Shown: positions 1-11,054 of the stretch, one piece after another
Layout of the letters: the number at the start of each line of letters is the position of its first letter
Numbering within the stretch: position 1 is the stretch's first letter
From: an uncultured Collinsella sp.
GTDB lineage: Bacteria; Actinomycetota; Coriobacteriia; Coriobacteriales; Coriobacteriaceae
Reading direction: 5' to 3'
DNA: 64,000 nucleotides
Assembly (NCBI GenBank): GCA_958445895.1
Contig: CAUCTV010000001.1
Span: forward strand, 124,001 to 188,000
Program-made: the position numbers and the translations under genes
The notes under the pieces: model-generated
The model's input: the letters and a program-made list of their open reading frames with translations, nothing else
Told to the model about the DNA's origin: nothing
Database searches by the model: none

Positions 1-1101
<1,101 letters not shown>

Positions 1102-1374
1102 ATGTTGTTGTTCCTTATCTGCACGCGCAAGGGGCACGGCATGCGGCCGCGCGGGGCGTGCTTGGTAGTGCGCTAATACATACAAAAACAGGTGCGCACA
1201 GAGAGGACGTTGCTCAGCACGCTGGCGATCGCTTTGGCAGCCCTATCACGCGCCGTCCAGACGCAGCAGCTCTAAGCGATGGAGCAGATTCGCCGCCGGT
1301 TAGTATACCCGCACTCCGTATGCCCCCACGTAAACCACAGATGACGAGGCGGACGGGGCGGACCTGGGCCAATT

Positions 1375-1511
1375 GTCTCAATCTGTAACAGATACTCAGC
1401 AAAAACCGGTCCAGCTGTTATAGATCGAGACAAACTCAAACCTCGCAAAACAAAATCTCGATCTATAACAACTAGAGGTCATTTTCCCTGCTAGATGTTA
1501 CAGATTGAGAT
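1375..1511. repeat. palindrome array A (2 units of 57 bp)
   Basis: Units at 1375-1431 and 1455-1511. Each is a 16-bp arm like GTCTCGATCTGTAACA, a 25-bp centre, and the inverted arm. Unit starts are 80 bp apart. A decayed third half unit seems to follow near 1535. Confidence 0.9.
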
Positions 1512-1584
1512 GTTTGGCAGGGACTGCCAACGATTGAGCAGCCGCCCTCATCTGTAATGAAAAGTCATACATTCCAACTATTAC

Positions 1585-1615
1585 TAGACACCCCCAGGGG
1601 GTATGGGTGTATAGT
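1585..1615 (+). promoter_or_regulatory. copA promoter with CsoR-type operator
   Basis: A -35-like TAGACA (1585-1590) and a -10-like TATAGT (1610-1615) are 19 bp apart. The spacer holds the G/C palindrome ACACCCCCAGGGGGTAT (1588-1604). This matches known CsoR operators, which are short C-run/G-run palindromes. csoR is encoded downstream, so copper-relieved autorepression is the likely logic. Binding itself is inferred. Confidence 0.65.
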
Positions 1616-1662
1616 ATCGGTTGGTTAACAATTCCAACACTAAACTACAGAAAGGAGAAGCC

Positions 1663-4002
1663 ATGGCTCAAGATAAATTCGATGTGGGTGGCATGACGTG
1701 CGCCGCCTGCCAGGCGCACGTAGACCGCGCCGTGAGCAAGCTCGACGGCGTCGAGAGCGTCGCGGTCAATCTGCTCGCCGGCTCTATGCTGGTGGACTAC
1801 GACCCTGCGCAGGTCTCCCCCGACGATATCTGCACCGCCGTCGACCGCGCTGGCTACTCGGCCTCACCCGTCAGCACGGGCACCGACGCCGCCCAAAGCG
1901 GCAGTACGCAAGCCAGGTCCGGCGCCGCCCATATGGAGTCGCCGACCAAAAAGTTGGAGGCCGCCGCCTCTGCCATGCGCACCCGCCTCATCGTCTCAAT
2001 CGTCTTCCTCATCCCGCTGTTCTACATAGGCATGGGGCACATGCTCGGTTGGCCACTGCCCGGCGTCTTCACCGACCACACCCACAGCATGACGCTCGCC
2101 CTCACCGAGCTCGTCTTGCTCATCCCCATCGTCTACGTCAACGACGCGTACTTTATCAACGGCTTCAAGTCGCTCGTGCACGGCGCGCCCACCATGGACG
2201 CCCTCATCGCCGTCGGCGCCACCGCTTCCATTGCCTGGTCGCTCTACGCCATGTTCATCATGGCCGACCAGCTAGCCGCAGGTCAGGTGCACGAGGCCAT
2301 GATGACGGGCATGGACAACCTCTATTTTGAGAGCGCGGGCACGATTCTGTCGCTCGTCACCGTGGGCAAATACCTCGAGACGCGCAGCAAGTCCAAGACC
2401 GGCGGCGCCATCGAGGCGCTCATCGACTTGGCGCCCAAGACCGCGACCGTCGTTGCCGATGACAGCACCGAGACCACGGTGGACGTCGACAGTATCCTTC
2501 CCGGCCAGGTCCTGCGCGTGCGCCCCGGCGAGTCTATCCCCGTCGACGGCGTGGTACTCGAGGGCGCGTCGGCCGTGGACGAGAGTGCGCTCACCGGCGA
2601 GTCCATCCCCGTGGAAAAGACCGCCGGCGACACCGTCAACGCCGCCACCGTCAACCGCACCGGTTCGTTTACCTTCCGTGCCACACGCGTGGGCGCCGAC
2701 ACGTCGCTTGCCAAAATCATCCAGCTCGTCGAGGACGCCAACGCCACCAAGGCGCCCATCGCCCGCCTGGCCGACAAGGTCGCCGGCGTGTTTGTGCCCG
2801 TGGTGTTCGTGATCTCGGCCGTGACCTTTGCGGTATGGATGGCGCTGACCGGCAGCATAAACGAGGCGCTCACCTCCGCCGTGGCCGTGTTGGTGATCAG
2901 CTGCCCGTGCGCACTCGGCCTGGCCACGCCCGTCGCCATTATGGTGGGCACCGGCAAGGGCGCCGAGATGGGCATTCTGTTTAAGAGCGCCGAGGCGCTG
3001 GAGAATCTGCGCAACGTGGGCACCGTGGTGCTCGATAAGACCGGCACCGTCACCCGCGGCAAGCCGGCCGTGACCGACATTGTGGTTGCCGTGCGCGCCG
3101 ACGGCTCGCCCGCCATGAGCGAAAAGTCGCTGCTCAAGCTGGCCGCCGCGTTGGAGCGCTCGAGCGAGCACCCGCTGGCCGAGGCGATTATGGCCGAGTG
3201 CGAGGCACGCGGAATTGTCGCGCGCATGGTCGAGGACTTTGCCGCCGTGCCCGGTCGTGGCGTAACGGCGCGCGAGGGGCAGAATGTCATCGCCGCCGGC
3301 AACGTACGCCTGATGAACGAGTTGGGCGTTACCGTGCCCGCGGGTCTTACCGAGCAATTTGCCGCCGAGGGCAAAACACCGCTGTTCTTTGCCAAGAACG
3401 GCGAGCTTGTCGGCACCATCGCCGTGGCTGACGAGGTCAAAGAGACGAGCGCCGGGGCCATCGCCGCGCTCCGCAAGCTCGGCGTCGACGTGCGCATGCT
3501 CACCGGCGACAACCGCGTGACGGCCGAGGCTATCGCCCGCCGCGTGGGACTCACCAGCGAACAGGTCATCGCCGACGTCCTCCCCGCCGACAAGGAACGC
3601 CACGTGCGCGAACTGCAGGATGCGGGCGGCAAGGTCGCCATGGTGGGCGACGGCATCAACGACTCCCCCGCCCTGGCGCGCGCCGACGTGGGCCTTGCGA
3701 TCGGCACCGGCGCCGACATCGCCAAGGAGGGCGCCGACGTGGTACTCATGCGCAGCGACCTCATGGATGTTGCGCGCGCCATCGAGCTTTCGCGCGCCAC
3801 GATCCGCAACATCAAGCAGGACCTGTTCTGGGCGCTGTTCTACAACGGCATCGGCATTCCGCTGGCGGCAGGCGTGTTCTTCCCCCTCACCGGTTGGCAG
3901 CTCTCGCCGATGTTCGGCGCCGCGGCCATGAGCCTGTCGAGCGTGTGCGTCGTAAGCAATGCGCTGCGCCTACGAACCTTTAAGCCTAAAGTGGCAAAAT
4001 AG
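1663..4002 (+). CDS. copA: copper-exporting P1B-type ATPase CopA
   Basis: Pumps monovalent copper out across the cytoplasmic membrane. The 779-residue protein has one N-terminal heavy-metal domain (GMTCAAC, Cys13 and Cys16), the TGES actuator motif, the transmembrane metal site CPC (Cys414 and Cys416), the phosphorylated Asp458 in DKTGT, the SSEHPLAEAI nucleotide-binding motif and the C-terminal GDGINDSPA hinge. Length is normal for a one-domain CopA. An upstream TTG at 1621 is in frame, but AAAGGAG just before the ATG at 1663 decides the start. It heads a cassette with copZ and csoR behind a CsoR-type operator. Confidence 0.95.
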   Translation: MAQDKFDVGGMTCAACQAHVDRAVSKLDGVESVAVNLLAGSMLVDYDPAQVSPDDICTAVDRAGYSASPVSTGTDAAQSGSTQARSGAAHMESPTKKLEAAASAMRTRLIVSIVFLIPLFYIGMGHMLGWPLPGVFTDHTHSMTLALTELVLLIPIVYVNDAYFINGFKSLVHGAPTMDALIAVGATASIAWSLYAMFIMADQLAAGQVHEAMMTGMDNLYFESAGTILSLVTVGKYLETRSKSKTGGAIEALIDLAPKTATVVADDSTETTVDVDSILPGQVLRVRPGESIPVDGVVLEGASAVDESALTGESIPVEKTAGDTVNAATVNRTGSFTFRATRVGADTSLAKIIQLVEDANATKAPIARLADKVAGVFVPVVFVISAVTFAVWMALTGSINEALTSAVAVLVISCPCALGLATPVAIMVGTGKGAEMGILFKSAEALENLRNVGTVVLDKTGTVTRGKPAVTDIVVAVRADGSPAMSEKSLLKLAAALERSSEHPLAEAIMAECEARGIVARMVEDFAAVPGRGVTAREGQNVIAAGNVRLMNELGVTVPAGLTEQFAAEGKTPLFFAKNGELVGTIAVADEVKETSAGAIAALRKLGVDVRMLTGDNRVTAEAIARRVGLTSEQVIADVLPADKERHVRELQDAGGKVAMVGDGINDSPALARADVGLAIGTGADIAKEGADVVLMRSDLMDVARAIELSRATIRNIKQDLFWALFYNGIGIPLAAGVFFPLTGWQLSPMFGAAAMSLSSVCVVSNALRLRTFKPKVAK

Positions 4003-4034
4003 GTTCACCCTTAAGTCCATTTAGAACGGGTTTT

Positions 4035-4120
4035 CCAGGTGCCCGAGATTGACCTGAAAGAGGAGCGACGCGTACTTTGGTACGCGAGCGACGGCTTGAA
4101 GGCCAAGGTCGGGTGCCTGG
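4035..4120 (+). ncRNA. candidate structured RNA in copA-copZ spacer
   Basis: The outer strands CCAGGTGCCCGA (4035-4046) and TCGGGTGCCTGG (4109-4120) pair over 12 bp with two G-U wobbles. Inside, CGCGTAC (4069-4075) and GTACGCG (4080-4086) form a perfect 7-bp hairpin with a TTTG loop. No known riboswitch class was recognised. It could be a processing site, an attenuator or a dispersed structured repeat. Confidence 0.45.
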
Positions 4121-4149
4121 GAAAGCCGACACAACAGAGAGGAATACCG

Positions 4150-4371
4150 ATGCGATACACAATCAAGACTTCCGGCCTCATGTGCGGCCACTGCGACGCC
4201 ACCGTCGAGACGGCGTTGCTCAACGTTGCCGGCGTGACCGACGCCGACGCCGATCACGAGACCCAGACCGTCCAGGTTGAGTGCGCCGACACCGTGACCG
4301 CCGAGCAGCTCGCTGCCGCCGTCGAGGGCGCCGGCGAGAAGTTCCACGCCCTGTCCGTGACCGCCGCGTAG
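4150..4371 (+). CDS. copZ: copper chaperone (heavy-metal-associated domain)
   Basis: A 73-residue single-domain protein that should carry Cu(I) in the cytoplasm to CopA. The metal-binding loop reads GLMCGHCDATV, a CxxC motif with His between the cysteines rather than the usual small residues. It ends in a typical HMA strand (VEGAGEKFHAL). The start is the ATG after AGAGAGGA; an in-frame extension back to 4039 would run through the RNA hairpin and has no ribosome site. It lies 147 bp after copA and 48 bp before csoR. Confidence 0.88.
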   Translation: MRYTIKTSGLMCGHCDATVETALLNVAGVTDADADHETQTVQVECADTVTAEQLAAAVEGAGEKFHALSVTAA

Positions 4372-4419
4372 CAGCTACCAGAAGCATTCGACCCCATCGA
4401 CCAGAAACGAGGACCCGCC

Positions 4420-4692
4420 ATGATGGCAGACCACAAATCGGTGACCCGCATGCTCAAGACGGCACGCGGCCAGATCGACGGCATCTTGCGGATGGTCGAT
4501 GAGGACCGCTACTGCGTCGATATTTCCACGCAGCTCATGGCAACGCAGGCGCTCATTGCGCGCATCAACGCCGACGTGCTCAAGGCGCATATCGAGGGCT
4601 GCGTGACTTCGGCAATCGAATCGGGCGACGAAGACCTCAAGGCCGCCAAGCTCGCCGAGATCGAACGCGTCGTCGACAAGCTCTCCAAGTAA
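4420..4692 (+). CDS. csoR: copper-sensing repressor CsoR
   Basis: DUF156 all-helical repressor of 90 residues, the usual family length. The Cu(I) ligands of the family are present as Cys32 (YCVD) and His57-x3-Cys61 (HIEGC). The N-terminal VTRMLKTARGQIDGI helix is the conserved DNA-contacting part. When copper binds it should release the operator before copA. It is the last gene of the cassette. Other DUF156 members sense nickel or formaldehyde, but the Cys-His-Cys set and the neighbours favour copper. Confidence 0.92.
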   Translation: MMADHKSVTRMLKTARGQIDGILRMVDEDRYCVDISTQLMATQALIARINADVLKAHIEGCVTSAIESGDEDLKAAKLAEIERVVDKLSK

Positions 4693-4702
4693 TTGGGGCA
4701 TT

Positions 4703-4783
4703 GGGGACGGACTGCTTTGCACCTTCTTGGTGCATCGGGGACAGGTATGTTTGCACCACCTTGGTGCAGATTGACCTGTCCCC
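4703..4783. repeat. GGGGAC-core palindrome (copy 1)
   Basis: GGGGACAGGT (4737-4746) is the exact inverse of ACCTGTCCCC (4774-4783), and an inner TGCACC/GGTGCA stem lies between them. A second core GGGGACGG at 4703-4710 is followed by TTTGCACC. It lies in the csoR to zinc-ribbon gene spacer. Confidence 0.75.
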
Positions 4784-4838
4784 CTTGCTCTAAATCGGGT
4801 ATAAAGGCGTGCAGCATATCGAACGAAAGGCAATTTGC

Positions 4839-5312
4839 ATGAATGACTTTATGAAGGGCCGCAATGGCGCCGATGAGCTCACCATCGTTATGGGCTTTGT
4901 CGGCATCGTCATCGCGATGATCGGATCGATAGCCCATATCCAGTGGCTCAGCTGGATTGCCATCGCCGTAATCGTGATTGGCGTGCTGCGCGGCCTGTCC
5001 AAAAATATCGATGCACGTCGCAAGGAAAACGCGGCCTTTGTCGCCGCGACCGCTAACGTCCCCGGCCTGGGCAAGTTCGTAGCGAGCTTGGGTAGCGGCA
5101 CCGCGGCTGCCAACGCCTCGCGCACGGCCGGTACCAGCAAGGAAGACTTTGAGCGTGCCAAGCGCACGGCCAAGAAGATGTGGAAGGGTCGCAAGACCAC
5201 AGCATACCTCAAGTGCCCCAACTGCGGCCAGATGCTCTCCGTCCCCAAGGGCAAAGGCAAGATCCGCGTCACCTGCCCCAAGTGCCACGCCAAGATGGAA
5301 ACCCGCTCCTAG
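4839..5312 (+). CDS. zinc-ribbon membrane protein, function unknown
   Basis: A 157-residue protein with two hydrophobic segments near residues 13-31 and 33-51, a linker, and a C-terminal zinc ribbon with CPNCG and CPKCH (four cysteines in two CxxC knuckles) next to a basic GKGKGK turn. It probably sits in the membrane with the ribbon in the cytoplasm. The ATG at 4839 is chosen because GAAAGG lies 8 bases before it; an upstream GTG at 4809 lacks one. It is followed by a strong terminator. No specific role can be assigned. Confidence 0.8.
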   Translation: MNDFMKGRNGADELTIVMGFVGIVIAMIGSIAHIQWLSWIAIAVIVIGVLRGLSKNIDARRKENAAFVAATANVPGLGKFVASLGSGTAAANASRTAGTSKEDFERAKRTAKKMWKGRKTTAYLKCPNCGQMLSVPKGKGKIRVTCPKCHAKMETRS

Positions 5313-5374
5313 CGCCCGCACGCGGGACAAATTAATCAGGTTTGTTTGTCCCAAATCTTAAGTATTTGTTCGAT

Positions 5375-5412
5375 AAAAAAGCCGAGGCCTCGTGTTGAGA
5401 CCTCGGCTTTTT
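5375..5412. terminator. bidirectional terminator
   Basis: A run of A, the stem GCCGAGG with CCTCGGC, then a run of T. It serves the + strand zinc-ribbon gene and the - strand amidohydrolase gene, which converge here. Confidence 0.9.
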
Positions 5413-5445
5413 GCATGCGGCAACGGAGCTGCCCCTTTGTCACAT

Positions 5446-6816
5446 CTACGCCACACCGTCGCGGGCGAGCTCCTCAGCCAGCGCTTCGGCAGGCATGGCC
5501 ATAATCGCGTCGAGCTCGGCGTCCACCTCGGGAATACGCTTCACCTTGAGTTTGCGCACCAGATCACCACGGCACATCACGTACGTCGGCTCACGCAGTG
5601 CGCACAGATCATCGAGCGGGTTCTTGCGCGTTACCAAGATATCGGCAGCCTTGCCGCACTCGATCGTACCGGTCTCGCCGCCCAGCCCCAGCAGCTCGGC
5701 ATTGATCTGCGTAGCCGTATGCAGCGCAAAGGCGTTGCTCACGCCCGCGTACTTGGCAAAAAAGGCAACCTCACGCCACATGTCGTACTGCGTCACAAAC
5801 GGGCAGCTCGAGTCCGTGCCCAGGCCCACCTTAACGCCAGCTTCCAGTGCGGCACGGGCGCTCTCGATGATGCCCGAACACACAATGTCGCCGTTCTTCT
5901 TTTGCGTGTCGGTCGAATGGGTCTTCTCCGGATCGAGCAGCACAAACGGCAGCGCGGGGCTGATAGTGCAGGTAACGCTGGGCGCACGCCCCTCAAGCTG
6001 CGTGCCCGCGGCGCCGCGGTACAGTTCCAAGATCTCGGGAGTCATCGGGGCACCGTGCTCGATCGTATCGACGCCGGCCTCAAGCGCGGCCTTCACGCCC
6101 TCGGTGCTCTCGACATGAGCCATAACCGGCAGGCCCACCTCGTGCGCAGCCTTGCACGCCGCCGCGGCAACCTCGACCGGCATGCGCAGCACGCCCGGCT
6201 CACCTACTTCGGTCGCGTCGAACACGCCGCCCGTCACGAACAGCTTGATGACGTCGGCACCGCGCGCATACAAGTCACGCACTTGTTCGGCCGCCTCATC
6301 GGGGGTATCGGCGACCTGCGCGAACAGCCCCGCACCGTGACCGCCCGGCACCGTGACACCCGTTCCCGGCGCCACCAGACGCGGACCCTGATACTTGCCG
6401 GCGTCGATAGCGTTGCGCACGGCAATATCGGCAAACAGCGGGTCACCCGCACCGCGCACCGTGGTCACGCCGCTTGCCAACTGCTGCTGGGCGCTGCCCT
6501 TAAGAATATGGCGCACGATGGCGCGCCCCACGGGATTATCGAGCTTCTTCATCAGCGCGCCCGCATCGCCGGCCGAGACAGGCTTGCCCGAGCCGCACAG
6601 GTGCACATGCATATTGATGAGGCCGGGCATGAGGTACGCGCCGGCCAGGTCGATGACCTCGGCACCTGCAGGCGCCTGCGCCACAGCACTCGGCCCCACC
6701 CACGTGATGACACCGCGCTCAACGGCCACGGCCATATCGGGTTGCGGCTCCATATGCTCCGAGCCATCCAGGACGGTCGCATTGATAAACAACGTGGAAC
6801 GATCGGCAGACGCCAT
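5446..6816 (-). CDS. metal-dependent amidohydrolase (imidazolonepropionase-like)
   Basis: A 456-residue cytoplasmic hydrolase with the amidohydrolase TIM barrel and its metal ligands in order: HxH in NMHVHL, the bridging Lys in VIKLF, His in MAHVES, His in IEHGAP and the catalytic Asp in LGTDSS. An N-terminal and C-terminal beta sandwich (FINATVLDG, GKAADILV) frames the barrel. This subgroup includes Xaa-Pro dipeptidase-like and organophosphate-hydrolysing enzymes, so the substrate is open. The start at 6816 follows GGAGGAG; a longer frame to 6945 has no ribosome site. Confidence 0.85.
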   Translation of the reverse strand: MASADRSTLFINATVLDGSEHMEPQPDMAVAVERGVITWVGPSAVAQAPAGAEVIDLAGAYLMPGLINMHVHLCGSGKPVSAGDAGALMKKLDNPVGRAIVRHILKGSAQQQLASGVTTVRGAGDPLFADIAVRNAIDAGKYQGPRLVAPGTGVTVPGGHGAGLFAQVADTPDEAAEQVRDLYARGADVIKLFVTGGVFDATEVGEPGVLRMPVEVAAAACKAAHEVGLPVMAHVESTEGVKAALEAGVDTIEHGAPMTPEILELYRGAAGTQLEGRAPSVTCTISPALPFVLLDPEKTHSTDTQKKNGDIVCSGIIESARAALEAGVKVGLGTDSSCPFVTQYDMWREVAFFAKYAGVSNAFALHTATQINAELLGLGGETGTIECGKAADILVTRKNPLDDLCALREPTYVMCRGDLVRKLKVKRIPEVDAELDAIMAMPAEALAEELARDGVA

Positions 6817-6965
6817 ATCGAGCTCCTCCCTCACGAGCAACTTGAACATTTGTCCATTATCACCCAGTGCGGCAGGGTTGCTGCGGACATATCGGTTAAC
6901 GGAGAAAGGATGAGACACGGAGAACGGAATGCATTGCAGTCCCATCCCAGCGACATCCGGGAAAT

Positions 6966-7183
6966 GTCTAGATCTGTAACAGGCAGACCGGGTTTTAGCA
7001 GCCAGATGTTACAGATCGAGATCTTTCGGCACCGCGTCCAACCTTTGTCTCAATCTGTAACAAGTAGACAGGTTTTCGGCCTCTAGATGTTACAGATCGA
7101 GATATTTTAGCGGCAGCCAACCTTCTGTCTCGATCTGTAACAGTTGCGAGGCCAAACGGCCCCTTGTTGTTACAGATCGAGAC
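6966..7183. repeat. palindrome array B (3 units of 57 bp)
   Basis: Units at 6966-7022, 7047-7103 and 7127-7183, with starts 81 and 80 bp apart. Arms are GTCTCGATCTGTAACA-like and its inverse. It fills most of the gap between the amidohydrolase and the DUF559-like gene. Confidence 0.92.
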
Positions 7184-7224
7184 AAACTCGGCAGGAACAA
7201 CCACATCCGCGTCAGTTACACCCC

Positions 7225-8301
7225 TCAGCGCCCATACCACTGCCGCCTCCACTGCTCAGCCAAATCGGCCCACTGCGGAATGCCCGCCAGTCTCATCTTT
7301 TCAGCCAGCTTCCCCGGATTCTTGAGCTCATCAAACGTAAACCTCAGCACCTTATGTCCGAGCATCGTCAGATGAGACTCTCGCTGACGTTCTGCCACGA
7401 ACGGGTCGACCGACTCCCGACCCTCGTCGTTCTGTAAGGCATACTTTCCCTTTCCATCGAGCTCGCCAATCACGCACGTCCCGTCCTCGAGCCTCCAGAA
7501 ATAATCAACGCGAAACACTTGGCTCGAATCAAGCGGGTCACGAAACTCCACCTGCAACTCTGGCACCGGAAAACCGTATGCAATAAAGAATGCCCGGAAC
7601 CGAGACTCGCCACCGTTTTCGGACAGCCCGTCCGCATGCGACGCAATCACCTGAGCTCTGCGATATCCGCGTCTGCCCTCGCAATCGGCCTGGAGCCGTT
7701 CGCAGAGGTCGTCGCGCGATATGCCCTTCGCCCGCAGCGCAGAATCGGCGATCGCCAGACCATACGAAAACGGCGCACGCAGCAGACAGTCCTTCACCGT
7801 GCGCCAAAACGGCGTCACTCGCACGCCGTCGACGCGCTCAAGCGCACCCGCCGCCTGCGGACGCAACAGCCGGCATCCTGCACTCAGCGGCACCGAGCAA
7901 CCTGTCTTAACAAGAAATCGCGGCCCAAGCAGATCATTTGGCACCTCCAGACCCCACAAAAGTGCCGCGTCGTAACCCCAAAACGCCCAATCGGGATGAA
8001 ACTCCGCAAGCCCTTTGATGGTCCGCAGCGCTCGCTCCGTCGGCGTCAACGCATCCCAATCATGCTGAAAACAGAACAGGTGCGACTCAGGCTCCGCGAT
8101 ATCGTCGGTTCCCACATGGCGCCGCAGCCACATGAGCTCGGCATTGTCGTGCGTCACAAGCAGCACGCCTAGTTCAGCCGCCTCCGTGAGCCTGGCAAGC
8201 ATCCTATTCCGCGCCAACGTGTTGCGAGCCGTATGCTTGTGTTTGAGAACGGTATTAGACACTTCCATCACCACCACATCGGACAAATGGACCATTGTCA
8301 C
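7225..8301 (-). CDS. DUF559/Vsr-like PD-(D/E)XK nuclease-domain protein
   Basis: A 358-residue protein whose C-terminal third looks like the DUF559 branch of PD-(D/E)XK nucleases: an ESRFRAFF helix, VDYFW, the catalytic-type strand GELDGKGKY and the closing helix ERQRESHLTMLGHKVLRFT. The N-terminal part resembles the helical/beta domain of AbiEi-like proteins. The start is uncertain: a GTG at 8301 (GGAGG 5 bases upstream) or an ATG at 8295. It ends in TGA, rare in this window. Palindrome arrays flank it on both sides, suggesting a mobile or recently acquired unit. No toxin partner is visible. Confidence 0.65.
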   Translation of the reverse strand: MTMVHLSDVVVMEVSNTVLKHKHTARNTLARNRMLARLTEAAELGVLLVTHDNAELMWLRRHVGTDDIAEPESHLFCFQHDWDALTPTERALRTIKGLAEFHPDWAFWGYDAALLWGLEVPNDLLGPRFLVKTGCSVPLSAGCRLLRPQAAGALERVDGVRVTPFWRTVKDCLLRAPFSYGLAIADSALRAKGISRDDLCERLQADCEGRRGYRRAQVIASHADGLSENGGESRFRAFFIAYGFPVPELQVEFRDPLDSSQVFRVDYFWRLEDGTCVIGELDGKGKYALQNDEGRESVDPFVAERQRESHLTMLGHKVLRFTFDELKNPGKLAEKMRLAGIPQWADLAEQWRRQWYGR

Positions 8302-8321
8302 CGTTGCCTCCGCTGATAAAC

Positions 8322-8458
8322 GTCTTGATCTGTAACAGTTAGACGTTCTCCAGGCCCCTAAACGTTACAGATTTAGACAAACCAGCGGCGCCCAGGTATT
8401 CGTCTCGATCTGTAACAGGTAGACCGGTTTTTTGTCCCTAAACGTTACAGATCGAGAC
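8322..8458. repeat. palindrome array C (2 units of 57 bp)
   Basis: Units at 8322-8378 and 8402-8458, 80 bp apart. The left unit has partly decayed arms (GTCTTGATC, AGATTTAGAC), while the right one is nearly perfect. Confidence 0.92.
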
Positions 8459-8498
8459 ATAAAGGCAGAAGGCAAGGCAGGCGACAACCGTCCATCCC

Positions 8499-9206
8499 CT
8501 ACTCCCATTCCTGTTCGTAGATGTTGAGCGACTTCACATACCGCCCCTGGGCACCCATGATGTCGCGGACCAGGCGCAAAAAGAAGCTGATGCACGAGGT
8601 GTCGAAACCGTCCTCCAGGTCCTCGGGATGCACCGAGCCCGGCCCGTCGACCGTCGTGTCGCTCAGGCGCGCGATGTCATACAGGTAGAGCTGCCCCGCC
8701 GTCAGCCAGACATCGTCGACGCACGCGAGTCGCACCGCAATCGCACCATCGTTCCAGCGCTCCTTTTGCACGATATGTGGGTCGTAGACGTCAAAGCGAC
8801 GGTCGGTGCGCGTGTCCTTCAGCACGACCATGCCAGTCGCGGGATCCTTGTCCAAAATGCCAAAGCGCGAGAAATACTGCGTGTCACGCACCTGCTTAAG
8901 TCGCCCGAGCGAAGCAGGAGAAATTGACGCTGGCGGCTCGTCCACATACAGTTCCAACAGCGTCTTGCCGTGGTAATAGGGGCGCTCAAACAGCAGCCAA
9001 TCGGTAAACGCCATGTTGTAGGCCATGATTTCGTTTTGAGATGGTTCCTCGCAATAGCTGAGCCACGGATCGACGATAATCTCGAACTGCTCGCGCGCCG
9101 GCTCCAGAAATTGAAACTTCCGCAGCATCCAAAAGTGAGCCATGTCGGCAATATCGTTGCCGACGGCCTCGGCCAGCTGCGCTCGATCAAAAACTTGGTC
9201 AGTCAT
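8499..9206 (-). CDS. conserved-looking protein of unknown function
   Basis: A 235-residue acidic cytoplasmic protein with no signal peptide or membrane segment. Sequence features include an aromatic-rich N-terminal half (FWMLRKFQFLEP, DPWLSYCEEP) and a beta-rich middle (VVLKDTRTDRRFDVYDP). I do not recognise the family. The start has GAGGA close upstream and codon use matches the neighbours, so it is a real gene. It is separated from the nuclease gene only by array C. Confidence 0.7.
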   Translation of the reverse strand: MTDQVFDRAQLAEAVGNDIADMAHFWMLRKFQFLEPAREQFEIIVDPWLSYCEEPSQNEIMAYNMAFTDWLLFERPYYHGKTLLELYVDEPPASISPASLGRLKQVRDTQYFSRFGILDKDPATGMVVLKDTRTDRRFDVYDPHIVQKERWNDGAIAVRLACVDDVWLTAGQLYLYDIARLSDTTVDGPGSVHPEDLEDGFDTSCISFFLRLVRDIMGAQGRYVKSLNIYEQEWE

Positions 9207-9567
9207 GGCATCCTCCTCAAACTGATGGACCTCAATTTGAGCTTACGAGGAGGGTGGGCAACCGAGGCAAGCGCGGGCAAAATAGGCCTTCGACTGCAAA
9301 CCAGATGCTAACCAAACACTTGACGGGACACTTGACCGAATGAGTCCACCGCAACAAAACCGCAGGTAGACATAGACAGCCAACCCGCCCTTTTGAGCCA
9401 GATGCCCGCAGCCACCACAGAAACAACAGGTGACCACAGCCCAAGAAGTCGACAAATGAACACCCGTACGTCGACAAACGAGCAAATCGCTCGCAAATCC
9501 GCAAGGAGTGTCCCCAACGACTAGACAAAAAATGACTAGTCATTGAGGACGTTCTTAAATGACTACT
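9207..9567. other. intergenic region, 361 bp
   Basis: Contains direct repeats of a GTCGACAAA-type motif around 9450-9480 and the GGGGAC-core palindrome at its gltD-proximal end. A 103-codon frame on the minus strand has no ribosome site and a cysteine/tryptophan-rich sequence, so I do not call it. Confidence 0.5.
9510..9557. repeat. GGGGAC-core palindrome (copy 2)
   Basis: GTCCCCAACGACTAG (9510-9524) faces CTAGTCATTGAGGAC (9536-9550), complementary at 13 of 15 positions. The perfect 14-bp palindrome AATGACTAGTCATT lies at 9531-9544. Confidence 0.75.
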
Positions 9568-11049
<1,482 letters not shown>

Positions 11050-11054
11050 GGCAC

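Larger units (their letters stand above)
1102..1620. other. intergenic region with palindrome array and copper promoter
   Basis: This 519-bp gap between the divergent helicase and copA holds two 57-bp palindrome units, a degenerate half unit around 1535-1555, and the copA promoter/operator. No coding sequence is convincing here. Confidence 0.7.

Noticed and set aside
2272..3815. Long minus-strand frames opposite copA
   Set aside because: Both are mirror frames of copA with His/Gly/Ala or Ser/Thr/Ala-rich composition and no domain.
4039..4149. N-terminal extension of the copper chaperone
   Set aside because: The extra 37 codons run through a strongly paired RNA element and lack a ribosome site; AGAGAGGA precedes the ATG at 4150.
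5392..7086. 564-codon + strand frame opposite the amidohydrolase
   Set aside because: It begins inside a terminator, is antisense to a gene with all metal ligands, and is Arg/His-rich.
9232..9543. 103-codon minus-strand frame in the gltD upstream gap
   Set aside because: No ribosome site, odd Cys/Trp/Leu-rich composition, and it overlaps repeat sequence.
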